Part shown: positions 51,880-60,271 of the stretch, one piece after another | How the letters are laid out: each line of letters starts with the position of its first letter | How positions within the stretch are numbered: position 1 is the first letter of the stretch | From: Clostridia bacterium | GTDB lineage: Bacteria > Bacillota > Clostridia > Oscillospirales > CAG-272 | Direction of reading: 5' to 3' | DNA length: 64,000 nucleotides | Assembly (NCBI GenBank): GCA_017942005.1 | Contig: JAGAVJ010000037.1 | Location: 62,001 to 126,000 of the forward strand | The notes under the pieces: model-generated | What the model saw: the letters and a program-made list of their open reading frames with translations, nothing else | What the model was told of the DNA's origin: nothing | Database searches by the model: none | Translations under genes and position numbers: made by a program

Positions 51880-51895
51880 TAAGATTATGTCTCCT

Positions 51896-52006
51896 TCATC
51901 TGACAATGCAATGTACGGTTTGTCTTATTTTATCTATGCTTATTATTCTACCATAAACAGCTGAATAATAAACAACCAAATTGTTTCTAATTCTTGAATT
52001 TTTCAC
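51896..52006 (-). CDS. possible 36-residue leader peptide upstream of prfB
   Basis: A GTG at 52006 sits in the start position of a leader box (CACGGTCATAAAGGTGAAA), and the frame runs 36 codons to a TGA at 51896-51898. The TGA directly precedes the prfB Shine-Dalgarno AAGGAG, so terminating ribosomes would be next to the prfB start. The peptide is basic with a hydrophobic middle (NNLVVYYSAVYG). It is very short and its coding status is uncertain. A UGA stop at this place, read by RF2 itself, could provide feedback. Confidence 0.4.
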   Translation of the reverse strand: MKNSRIRNNLVVYYSAVYGRIISIDKIRQTVHCIVR

Positions 52007-52141
52007 CTTTATGACCGTGAGGTTGTTGCAAGAAGCAAACTCGCAACAGCCCGGGACCACAAAGTGATCTGCATTCGGCGTTTTCACTTGATAAAGCGAA
52101 AAGACGAATTTTATAGACTGGCGCATGCGACAGCCCGTTTC
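52007..52141 (-). promoter_or_regulatory. hairpin-string leader (copy 11) upstream of the prfB leader peptide
   Basis: Minus strand: GGGCTGTCGC...GCGCCAGTC, an AATTCG stem with CTTTTCGCTT inside, GATCAC-TTT-GTGGTC, and GGCTGTTGCGAG/CTTGCAACAACC. Then TCACGGTCATAAAGGTGAAA. The hairpins are the same string as at 21399-21552. The stretch 52142-52214 shows nothing else. Confidence 0.6.
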
Positions 52142-52214
52142 TGCTATTTTTTCATTCGATACTCCAAACACTGCCGCGTCACAAAAAGAAGAACTCCGGA
52201 TAAAAGAATGCCCT

Positions 52215-54029
52215 TCAGGTATCCTTCAAATTGGTATTGCCTGTATATACAATTCCGCGCTTGCCATCCACGGTAACCGTAGTACCGCTTCTCAAAATCC
52301 GGGTAGCGCCCGCAGCGCCGACAATCACCGGCAGATTGAGCAGCATACCCGCGATTGCCGCATGAGAATCCGAACCGGGTTCCTCGCAAATCACACCAGA
52401 TGCCCGGCGCAGAATCGGCAGCAAACGGTTTGTTGTTTTCGGAACGACAAGAATTTCACCGTCACGGAAAGAATGCAGCGCTTCCTCCTCCGACTTGCAT
52501 ACGCACAGCACGCCGCAGACGGTACGGTCAACAAGACCTGTGCCGCTGGACAGCACGTCGCCGACAATCTGCACTTTCAGCATATTGGTCGTCCCCGGAA
52601 CGCCGATCGGAATACCGGCAGTAATGACCACAAGGTCACCGTACTGCACAAGTCCGCAGGAGAATGCTTTTTCCACAGCCCGGTGGAATAAATCGTCTGT
52701 ATTCTCCACCTCGTCAATGAGAAGCGGTGTAATACCCCACGAAAGATTCATATGACGACAGACCTTTTCTGTCGTTGCACAGCTGATAATCGGTGTTTCC
52801 GGACGGTATTTGCTGATCATACGCGCCGTCGAGCCGGATTTTGTCACCGTGATGATGGCCGCCGCATTGAGGTCATGCGCCGTTGTGCAGGTTGCATGTG
52901 AAATGGCGCTCGTCACACTGCTGAAGCCTTCCGGCTTCCGCTCGGAGAACAGTTTTCTGTAATCGATATCACTTTCGGTACGGCGCGCGATTTTTGCCAT
53001 CGTGCGCACCGCTTCCACAGGATATTGTCCCGCAGCGGTTTCTCCGGACAGCATAATTGCGCTGGTTCCATCGTAAATAGCATTTGCAACGTCTGTGATT
53101 TCTGCTCTGGTCGGACGCGGATTGTGTGTCATCGACTCTAACATCTGTGTCGCAGTAATCACCTGCTTTCCCGCGGTGTAGCACTTGGAAATCAGTTTTT
53201 TCTGGATCACAGGAATTTCTTCCATTGGAATTTCCACGCCCATGTCACCGCGCGCCACCATGATGCCGTCAGCCTCCGCCAGAATCTCATCCATGTTTTC
53301 CACACCGGCGGCATTTTCTATTTTTGCAATGATCCGGATATCTTTGGTGCAACCATACTTTTCCAGCTCCTGACGGATCGCCTGAATATCGCTTGCACAC
53401 TGTGTAAAGGACGCTGCGATAAAATCAAAATCATTTTCCACACCGAAGCGGATATCTTCCCGATCCTTATCGGACAAAAACGGCATGGATAACTGCACTC
53501 CCGGCACATTCACACCTTTGCGGTTGGAGACAATGCCGCCGTGCAGCACACGGCACTGAATCTCTCTCGAATCAAAGTGCAAAACGGAAAGCTCTAAGTT
53601 TCCGTCATCAATCAAAATGCGTGTTCCTTCTTTAATATCACGCCACAAATCGGTATAGGTAATGGAAACGCGGGTATCATCGCCTTCCACATCATACATG
53701 CAAAGCGTAAATTGCGCGCCGGTCTTTAACTCGACCTTTCCCATACCGTCGCGGAAGGTCTTCAGACGCACCTCCGGTCCCTTTGTATCAAGCAGCAGTG
53801 CAATTGGGCGCTTTTTTTCCTTGCGCAGCTTGCAGATGGTCTGTATTTTTTTCGCGTGGTCTTCATATGTGCCATGTGAAAAATTAAGACGCGCAACATC
53901 CATTCCTGCATCAATCATCGCAGAAAGTACTTCTTCCGACTCCGAAGCAGGACCTATTGTACAGATAATTTTTGTTTTCCGTTCCATCAAAGTACGATAT
54001 ATGGAAGCCGGTACCACTTGTTTTTCCAT
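52215..54029 (-). CDS. pyk: pyruvate kinase with C-terminal PEP-utiliser domain
   Basis: About 604 residues from the ATG at 54029; the ATG at 54056 has no ribosome-binding site, while AAAGGAAAG lies 14 bp before 54029. MERKTKIICTIGPASES, VARLNFSHG, IIAKIENAAGVENMDEI, MVARGDMGVEIP and TATQMLESM give the full catalytic set. The C-terminal 85 residues (GSDSHAAIAGMLLNLPVIVG) form the extra domain found in many Bacillota enzymes and related to the swivelling PEP-utiliser domain, with a Thr/Ser-His motif. It produces ATP in the last step of glycolysis. Confidence 0.95.
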   Translation of the reverse strand: MEKQVVPASIYRTLMERKTKIICTIGPASESEEVLSAMIDAGMDVARLNFSHGTYEDHAKKIQTICKLRKEKKRPIALLLDTKGPEVRLKTFRDGMGKVELKTGAQFTLCMYDVEGDDTRVSITYTDLWRDIKEGTRILIDDGNLELSVLHFDSREIQCRVLHGGIVSNRKGVNVPGVQLSMPFLSDKDREDIRFGVENDFDFIAASFTQCASDIQAIRQELEKYGCTKDIRIIAKIENAAGVENMDEILAEADGIMVARGDMGVEIPMEEIPVIQKKLISKCYTAGKQVITATQMLESMTHNPRPTRAEITDVANAIYDGTSAIMLSGETAAGQYPVEAVRTMAKIARRTESDIDYRKLFSERKPEGFSSVTSAISHATCTTAHDLNAAAIITVTKSGSTARMISKYRPETPIISCATTEKVCRHMNLSWGITPLLIDEVENTDDLFHRAVEKAFSCGLVQYGDLVVITAGIPIGVPGTTNMLKVQIVGDVLSSGTGLVDRTVCGVLCVCKSEEEALHSFRDGEILVVPKTTNRLLPILRRASGVICEEPGSDSHAAIAGMLLNLPVIVGAAGATRILRSGTTVTVDGKRGIVYTGNTNLKDT

Positions 54030-54142
54030 CGTTTTTATTGATTCTTTCCTTTCCATTCTGCGGCAGCGTCGATTTTATCTGATTTTCTTATTGTATGCAT
54101 TTATTGTTTTTTCGTTATTCATGGAATATTTTCCCATATATA

Positions 54143-54171
54143 ATTATATCATAAAATCAAATGGATGTCAA
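54143..54171 (-). promoter_or_regulatory. strong sigma-A promoter of pyk
   Basis: Minus strand: TTGACA (54166-54171), 17-bp spacer, TATAAT (54143-54148), both consensus. The 5' UTR to the ATG at 54029 is about 105 nt. Confidence 0.9.
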
Positions 54172-54273
54172 GGCGCGGTTCTATAAAACTACATAAGGAT
54201 AAAAACGGTTCTATTTTTCCGATTTTGTCCATATATTTTGAATAACCCTTATGCATGCTTTGGCACTGCAATG

Positions 54274-54447
54274 CGAGCCGTCTTCTTTAGGCGGTAAAAC
54301 GTGTTTTGTGGCTTTCGCTGCTTGAATAGCAACGATGTTCGCCTGCAGGCGGGCACAGATATTCCAAAGGAGAAAGCGCACTTTCCCCTTTGAAAAGAAA
54401 ACTTTCGCTTCCCGAAAGTTACTGTCATAAATATGGAGGAAATACAC
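54274..54447 (+). promoter_or_regulatory. modular hairpin leader (copy 6) of spoIVA
   Basis: CCGTC/GGCGG hairpin, then CGTGTTTTGTGGC with inner GCTGCTTGAATAGCAAC, GGCACAGATATTCCA, AAAGGAGAAAG, and the stem AACTTTCG-CTTC-CGAAAGTT (54400-54420). Then ACTGTCATAAATATGGAGG. Here the box ATG is followed by GGAGG and the true start lies 15 bp further. Confidence 0.65.
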
Positions 54448-55941
54448 ATGCCCCAATTATCAATTTACAAGGATATCGCCGCACGTACAGGCGGCAACAT
54501 TTACATCGGCGTGGTCGGCCCTGTCCGTACCGGAAAATCCACATTTATCAAGCGGTTTATGGAGACACTGGTCATTCCGTCGATCACAAAGGAACACGAT
54601 AAAACACGTGCGAAGGATGAACTGCCGCAAAGTGCAGGCGGAAAAACCGTCATGACCACAGAGCCGAAGTTCATCCCTGATGAAGCGGTGGAAATCACCG
54701 TTCCGGACACCTCCGGCAGTGCCGCCAACATGCGTGTCCGTATGATTGACTGTGTCGGATATATTGTGCCCGGCGCGATTGGAAATTATGAAAACGATGC
54801 GCCGCGCATGGTACACACTCCATGGTCAAAGGATCCGATTCCCTTTGATGAAGCCGCAGAAATCGGTACGCATAAAGTCATTTCCGAGCATGCAACCATC
54901 GGGATTCTTGTCACAACGGACGGTTCCATCGGAGAGCTTGCGCGGGACGCATATATTGACGCAGAAAAACGGGTTGTCCGTGAGCTTTCCGAACAGAAGA
55001 AGCCGTTTGTCATCGTACTCAACTCCGCACATCCGGAAAATCCGGACACCATATCGCTTGGACTGTCCATGGAAAAAGAATACCATGCGCCGGTCGCACT
55101 TGTCTCCTGCACCGATATGGACAATGAGGACATCCGCCACATTCTTGGTCTGGTTCTGGAAGAGTTCCCCATCCGTGAAATCGGCATCCGCTGCCCGGCA
55201 TGGCTGTCCGCTCTGCCGAAAGGACACCGAATTATCAGTACCCTGCGCGATACACTTTGTACACTGGCGCCGCAGGCAGAAAAAACAGGAGATGTCTCAT
55301 TGGTCTTTTCCCACGCATCGGACAGCAATGAATACATTGAGGACGCTCACATACAAAGCATTTCTCCCGGCACCGGTACGGCTGAAGTCGTACTGACACC
55401 GCCGGACGGTCTGTTTTACAAAATTATTGGAGAGGAAACCGGATTTCCCATCGCCTCTGATGCAGAGCTGCTTTCCCTGCTTTCTTCTCTTGCCGCTGTG
55501 AAAAAGCAGTATGACCATGTGGAACGTGCGCTGACTGCGGTCAGAGAACAGGGATATGGCATTGTCATGCCCGATATTTCAGAACTCAAGCTTGACGAGC
55601 CGGAAATCGTCAGACAAAACGGCAGCTACGGCGTCCGTCTGAAAGCAACCGCTCCGTCCATCCACATGATCCGTGCCAATATTGAAGCACAGGTTGCACC
55701 GATTGTCGGTACGGAACAGCAATCGGAAGAAATGGTGAAGTTCTTATTGCATGAATTTGAGGAAGACCCGACACGGCTGTGGGCAACCAATATGTTTGGC
55801 AAATCTCTGCATGAGCTTGTCGGAGAAGGACTGCATGCAAAGCTTGCGAACATGCCGGAGGATGCGCGGCATAAGATCGGCGAAACCATTGAACGTATCA
55901 TCAATGAAGGCTCCGGCGGTTTGATCTGCATTCTGCTTTAA
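54448..55941 (+). CDS. spoIVA: stage IV sporulation protein A
   Basis: 497 residues. It is the ATPase that polymerises on the forespore membrane and forms the base of the spore coat. IYKDIAARTGGNIYIGVVGPVRTGKSTF contains the Walker A motif near residue 25; ELPQSAGGKTVMTTEPKFIP and MIDCVGYIVPGA are the TRAFAC-type switch regions; APSIHMIRANIEAQVAPIVGTEQQSEE and the C-terminal INEGSGGLICILL complete the match to B. subtilis (492 residues). The start at 54448 was preferred because GGAGGAAATACAC precedes it; the ATG at 54433 lies inside that site. Its presence shows the organism can form spores. Confidence 0.97.
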   Translation: MPQLSIYKDIAARTGGNIYIGVVGPVRTGKSTFIKRFMETLVIPSITKEHDKTRAKDELPQSAGGKTVMTTEPKFIPDEAVEITVPDTSGSAANMRVRMIDCVGYIVPGAIGNYENDAPRMVHTPWSKDPIPFDEAAEIGTHKVISEHATIGILVTTDGSIGELARDAYIDAEKRVVRELSEQKKPFVIVLNSAHPENPDTISLGLSMEKEYHAPVALVSCTDMDNEDIRHILGLVLEEFPIREIGIRCPAWLSALPKGHRIISTLRDTLCTLAPQAEKTGDVSLVFSHASDSNEYIEDAHIQSISPGTGTAEVVLTPPDGLFYKIIGEETGFPIASDAELLSLLSSLAAVKKQYDHVERALTAVREQGYGIVMPDISELKLDEPEIVRQNGSYGVRLKATAPSIHMIRANIEAQVAPIVGTEQQSEEMVKFLLHEFEEDPTRLWATNMFGKSLHELVGEGLHAKLANMPEDARHKIGETIERIINEGSGGLICILL

Positions 55942-55982
55942 GTCCACGTGTATGTGATAGAAATGGAAGTTTCCATTCCAAA

Positions 55983-56018
55983 AATACCGGGGTGCATTTT
56001 CTGCATCCCGGTATTTCT
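55983..56018 (+). terminator. stem-loop terminator of spoIVA
   Basis: AAATACCGGGGTGCA pairs with TGCATCCCGGTATTT with a TTTTC loop. The downstream T content is modest (CTGCTATTTTCTT). The stem is nearly symmetric and could also serve the convergent methyltransferase gene. Confidence 0.75.
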
Positions 56019-56097
56019 GCTATTTTCTTACGATTTTGTAGATAAAAATCACCTGTTTCGTTTCTGTTTGCGGCAGATAATGTAATTTTTATTTTAG

Positions 56098-56841
56098 TTA
56101 TATGTGTGCGATTGCCCTTAATCTTCGATAGTCAGCAATCCATTCATTCCCATTCCAGAGAGTTTCTTTGGTTAATTCCTGTACTTTTTTAATAATGGTA
56201 GCTTGTATATCTTCTGGCATTACTGCGAATTCAGATGCAAAAAACTGTTTCATCCAATTCGCCAATCCTTGTTCACCGTCCTTTAATGGCGTCGGTCTAT
56301 CGTAATCATATATCCTATCAATCACAAATCCATTTTTCTCTAACAACTTGCTAAACTCTTTTGTCGCAGGAAAATTGAATTTCGGTTTATAATCATACCC
56401 TAACCCTTTACAAGCATTTGCAAAGGCATTTTCAATCGTTTTAATATTGCCATTTGCCCCAAATTCACATATTAATAATCCTTTTGGCTTTAACACCTTA
56501 TATATATGATTCAACAAGGCGTCATGATTACTTATCCAATGAAATACAGCATTTGAAAAGACAACATCAAATTCTTTTTCAAATGGTAATGCCAAAGCAT
56601 CACATACCATAAACTGGATATCAGAAAATTGTCTTTGTGCTTTTTCTATCATGTTTTTAGAATGATCGACGCCTATAACCTCACCTGCTAAATTTGCTAA
56701 TTGTGCAGTAAGGATACCTGTTCCACATCCTAAATCCAAAATACGCTGTCTCTTGTTCTCAGGTACAAATTCTAACAGTCCTTTCCCATATTCAGATACA
56801 AAGTCATGCTTGTTATCGTATAATGCTGCATTCCATTCCAT
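56098..56841 (-). CDS. class I SAM-dependent methyltransferase (trans-aconitate methyltransferase-like)
   Basis: 247 residues. Motif I ILDLGCGTGILTAQLA is at 34-49, motif II GVDHSKNMIEKAQ follows, and VVFSNAVFHWISNHDALLNHI is the post-motif pattern of Tam-like and related small-molecule methyltransferases. FNFPATKEFSKLLEKNGFVI near 165 also fits Tam. The acceptor is not certain. The gene is markedly more AT-rich than its neighbours and uses different codons, which points to recent transfer. It is the last gene of a minus-strand run. The start follows AGGAGGAAGGGTTT. Confidence 0.85.
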   Translation of the reverse strand: MEWNAALYDNKHDFVSEYGKGLLEFVPENKRQRILDLGCGTGILTAQLANLAGEVIGVDHSKNMIEKAQRQFSDIQFMVCDALALPFEKEFDVVFSNAVFHWISNHDALLNHIYKVLKPKGLLICEFGANGNIKTIENAFANACKGLGYDYKPKFNFPATKEFSKLLEKNGFVIDRIYDYDRPTPLKDGEQGLANWMKQFFASEFAVMPEDIQATIIKKVQELTKETLWNGNEWIADYRRLRAIAHI

Positions 56842-56983
56842 AAACCCTTCCTCCTATAAATTATCGACATTTTCTCCATAATATATACGAAACTTTCTTT
56901 CATAATCCTCGGTGTACATAAATAATAGAACCATCCATCCGCTTCAATGGTTAATGACAATCCACTTGCCGAAACGCCAAGCC

Positions 56984-57955
56984 TCATGGTTCGGCATGAA
57001 GGACATACATATCGTCTGAAAATAACCGTTCACCCGAACAAAATGGGATGAAACTTTGCCTGCACCATCTCGTCATACGGTCTTCAAACCAATCCTGCGT
57101 GTGCCACTGGTCAAAATGAATAGCAAGTCCATCAAGGATTGTCTCGACAAAACAGGCATCCAGCATACCGTAGTCTATGGTTCCGCCTTCTCTTATATAC
57201 CCTTCTGCAATTTTTTGCCGGGATGCCAAACCGCCAATGTTTCCATACAGCTCCGCAAGATCAAGCATGGGATGTCCCATACCAAAAAGCGAAAAATCAA
57301 TGGCAGTCAGTCCATTCTTCGTCTCAAGAATATTGGAAGGGGATAAATCCGCATGCAGCATTTGAAATGTTCCCTGTTCTTCGGCACGTGACAGGGACTC
57401 GCCGACCGCATGACAGACCTCTGCCAAAAGTTCAGAATAGGATGCACGAAATGCTGCATCGTCAAGCTCGAGAAACCGTTTTTTCAGACGCATGCAGTGC
57501 TGTGCATTATATAACAGACAAGGATTCCCCCGGAACCCCTTTGCACACCGATGCAATTTTGCGACCATAGCGCCAATCTGGTCATAGTATGTATCATTCA
57601 AGGTAAGTTTGTCCAGCGATACCCCATCTATCCATTTTGATACCGTCGCCATAATCCCATTTTTCAGCCTTGTCATCCGTTTGCCCCAGCAGTTTTCCAC
57701 CGGAACACGGACTGTCATTCCCTGCGCCATCAGATACGCTTGAAAATCAAGCTCCGTTTCATAAATTGCCATCCGGTCAAATCCTTCATACAGATATTGA
57801 AGCTGAAAGCCGTCAATCGGTTTATGAATCTGTAAAAGGTAGTCCTCATTCACACGAAACGTCATGTTCTCGTTGTGCCGCAATAATGTGATTTCCGCCG
57901 GCGCTATGTTGTAATAGGACAATGCTTCCAGGACAAAAGGAAATTCTGTATTCAT
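56984..57955 (-). CDS. APH/CotS-like phosphotransferase
   Basis: About 323 residues from the ATG at 57955, which follows GGGAGGGGTC. The kinase-like core is visible as LLHADLSPSNIL near 215 (H-x-D-x4-N, catalytic Asp and Asn) and LTAIDFSLFGMGHPMLDLAELYG (metal-binding Asp). The N-terminal lobe has ITLLRHNENMTFRV in place of the P-loop. The family includes aminoglycoside, homoserine and spore-coat-related (CotS) kinases; the genomic context does not separate these, and resistance should not be assumed. It follows pepD in the same direction. Confidence 0.8.
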   Translation of the reverse strand: MNTEFPFVLEALSYYNIAPAEITLLRHNENMTFRVNEDYLLQIHKPIDGFQLQYLYEGFDRMAIYETELDFQAYLMAQGMTVRVPVENCWGKRMTRLKNGIMATVSKWIDGVSLDKLTLNDTYYDQIGAMVAKLHRCAKGFRGNPCLLYNAQHCMRLKKRFLELDDAAFRASYSELLAEVCHAVGESLSRAEEQGTFQMLHADLSPSNILETKNGLTAIDFSLFGMGHPMLDLAELYGNIGGLASRQKIAEGYIREGGTIDYGMLDACFVETILDGLAIHFDQWHTQDWFEDRMTRWCRQSFIPFCSGERLFSDDMYVLHAEP

Positions 57956-58024
57956 GACCCCTCCCAGTACAAAAACGGGCTGCTGCACTCCCATGCCCCA
58001 GCCCATTGAATGTTCAACTTTCGT

Positions 58025-59482
58025 TTAATTTTTCATTTTCAGCATTTCGCAAACGGTCCAATATACCCGCTCCACAGAGCTGATGCTGATGCGCTCCTGC
58101 GGTGTATGAATATCCTTCATATCCGGTCCGATGGATATTGGATCTAAACCGGGAACCGCATGCTTCATAAGACCGCATTCCAAGCCTGCGTGAATGGCTT
58201 CCAAACGCGGTGCATGACCGAACAGATGCGTATATGCATCGACATACCGCTTTGCTGCAACAGAATTCTTATCATATGCCCAGCCGGGATATGCGCCGGA
58301 ATACGCAGCCATTCCGCCCCACATTTCCGCACAGTCAGTAATCCGTTTTGTTAAGGCATCTTTCCGTTCTTCCACAGAGGCACGCACAAGAAATCCGAAA
58401 TTCACACAGCACGCCGCCATATCCGTATACAGCACGCCGAGATTGCTTGACGACTCCACCAGTCCCGGCATATCTTCACTCATCGCGTCAATACCGTTTG
58501 GCGTATTGCAAAGAATCGACAGTACCGCTTTGGTGTCCCCTGTCGTCATAGATGACAACGTTCCAAACCCGTATTCCACTAAAATGGTTCCGCCGACACG
58601 GTCATCCTCTGACAATTGTCCCTGTTGTGCTTCGCACAGTGCATTCAGCGTTTCCCTTACCACAACATCTGCATCCTTTGGATAGGCAACAATCGCCTCC
58701 GCATTTCCCGGAATGGCGTTATCCATTTTTCCGCCGTCAATTGTAACAAGGCGAATTTCCGTTGTTTTCATCAAGGAAGCCAGAATCGTACCGAGAATGC
58801 GGTGTGCATTTCCGCGCGGCAGGTGAATTTCTGCCCCGGAATGCCCGCCCCTAAGACCTTGTATCTTTACATCCGCATACGCAGTCTCGCCGGTTTGAAA
58901 CCGAACCGGACGTTTGATATCCACACGGATACCGCCTGCACAGCTGACGGTACCGATACCTTCTTCCTCTGAATCCAGATTGTACAAAAGCGCAGCACGG
59001 ATTCCCGTATAGTCAAATCCAGAAGCGCCGCCAAGTCCGACCTCCTCCTGTACGGTAAACAGGCATTCCAATGCGGGGTGCGGCAGCGCATCGTCGTCGA
59101 GAATGGCAAGCATCATCGCAACCGCAATGCCATCGTCTCCGCCAAGTGAGGTTCCAGCAGCAGAAATCCAGCCGTCCTTGACCACCAGCGTTAACGGATC
59201 CCGTGTAAAATCATGCGCAACATCGACACGTTTGACGCATACCATATCGGTATGTCCCGCAAGCATGACGACCGGTTCCGTCTCATATCCCGCGGACGCC
59301 GCCTTGCAGATAAGGACATTATGCAGCGCATCCCGCCGATAGGAGAGCTTGTGATTTTCGGCAAATTGACACAGCCAGTCTGCCACACCGCTCTCTTTGT
59401 ATGATCCATGTGGAATCTGACACAAATCTTCAAAATATTCAAATACCTTTTGCGGGTTCAAGCCAGCAAGTACACGTTCCAT
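58025..59482 (-). CDS. pepD: aminoacyl-histidine dipeptidase (Xaa-His dipeptidase, M20 family)
   Basis: 485 residues from the ATG at 59482, 7 bp after AAGGGG. FEYFEDLCQIPHGSYKE at the start, LAGHTDMVC (zinc ligand His and catalytic Asp), TSLGGDDGIAVAMMLA (bridging Asp), LFTVQEEVGLGGASG (catalytic Glu and zinc ligand Glu), and the C-terminal His ligand region near ISIGPDMKDIHTPQE are all intact. It releases histidine and other residues from dipeptides in the cytoplasm. It is second to last in the minus-strand run that starts with cca; no shared pathway is evident. Confidence 0.93.
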   Translation of the reverse strand: MERVLAGLNPQKVFEYFEDLCQIPHGSYKESGVADWLCQFAENHKLSYRRDALHNVLICKAASAGYETEPVVMLAGHTDMVCVKRVDVAHDFTRDPLTLVVKDGWISAAGTSLGGDDGIAVAMMLAILDDDALPHPALECLFTVQEEVGLGGASGFDYTGIRAALLYNLDSEEEGIGTVSCAGGIRVDIKRPVRFQTGETAYADVKIQGLRGGHSGAEIHLPRGNAHRILGTILASLMKTTEIRLVTIDGGKMDNAIPGNAEAIVAYPKDADVVVRETLNALCEAQQGQLSEDDRVGGTILVEYGFGTLSSMTTGDTKAVLSILCNTPNGIDAMSEDMPGLVESSSNLGVLYTDMAACCVNFGFLVRASVEERKDALTKRITDCAEMWGGMAAYSGAYPGWAYDKNSVAAKRYVDAYTHLFGHAPRLEAIHAGLECGLMKHAVPGLDPISIGPDMKDIHTPQERISISSVERVYWTVCEMLKMKN

Positions 59483-59538
59483 GTGCATTCCCCTTTTCAG
59501 ATGAATGATAGATTATATGCAAAGAATACAAAAACACC

Positions 59539-60201
59539 TTACGCCATATAGTCGCCGTTGTAGCTGACAAGCGTTACATCGGAAATACCGTCGATGTTCT
59601 TGAGTGCATTGACAAACGCGCTTTCCCCGTTTACAAGGCGTACCTCTACGGTCAGTTCAATGCCTGCTGCCGTGACCGTTTTTGCCTTGACCGCCTGCTT
59701 TTTCACCGATGCTGCAATCTGCTTTTGGGCAGCTTCCTCAGCTGCATCATCTTTTGCATGCAGAACTAAAATGTACGGCTTTGTCACAGGAGTACGTCCG
59801 CCAATCAAAGAGAATATATACAAAACGGCACCAATCAGCACCGCACCGATGAGCGCAACCGGAAACATACCGGCGCCGATGACAATTCCCTCGGAAATTG
59901 CCCAGAATAAGAATGCAATTTCCATTGGCTCCTTGACCGCCGCGCGGAAACGGACAATGGACAGTGCGCCGACCATACCAAGCGACAGAATAACGGACTG
60001 CGTCACAGCCAGAATTGCAACATTGGTAATCATCGTCATTGCCACAAGAGAAAGTGCAAAGCTGCGGGAATACATCACACCGGCAAACGTGATTTTATAA
60101 ATCATACAGATAAACAGTCCCACAAGCAGGGCTATCCCGAATGCAAGCAGAATGTCGAGATAGTTCACCGTGGAAAATTTAGATAAAAACGTAGATGCCA
60201 T
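59539..60201 (-). CDS. DUF4956 membrane protein
   Basis: About 220 residues from the ATG at 60201, with GGAGG 8 bp upstream. Four transmembrane segments (about 15-35, 55-75, 80-95 with the conserved RFRAAVKEPMEIAFLFWAISEG between, and 115-140) are followed by a soluble C-terminal domain. That central motif is the DUF4956 signature. Proteins of this family are typically encoded next to VTC-domain polyphosphate polymerase-like proteins and CotH kinases. The VTC partner is directly upstream (70 bp), so a joint function at the membrane is likely; CotH is not next to them. Confidence 0.85.
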   Translation of the reverse strand: MASTFLSKFSTVNYLDILLAFGIALLVGLFICMIYKITFAGVMYSRSFALSLVAMTMITNVAILAVTQSVILSLGMVGALSIVRFRAAVKEPMEIAFLFWAISEGIVIGAGMFPVALIGAVLIGAVLYIFSLIGGRTPVTKPYILVLHAKDDAAEEAAQKQIAASVKKQAVKAKTVTAAGIELTVEVRLVNGESAFVNALKNIDGISDVTLVSYNGDYMA

Positions 60202-60271
60202 AACAAAAACCTCCAAGCTGAAAAAGATTAAAAATGCAGCAGAAGCAGGAAAAGGAGGGTCTTCTCCATTT

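Noticed and set aside
56984..57955. Aminoglycoside resistance gene
   Set aside because: The kinase fold is right, but the family has many metabolic and spore-related members and nothing in the sequence supports drug resistance.
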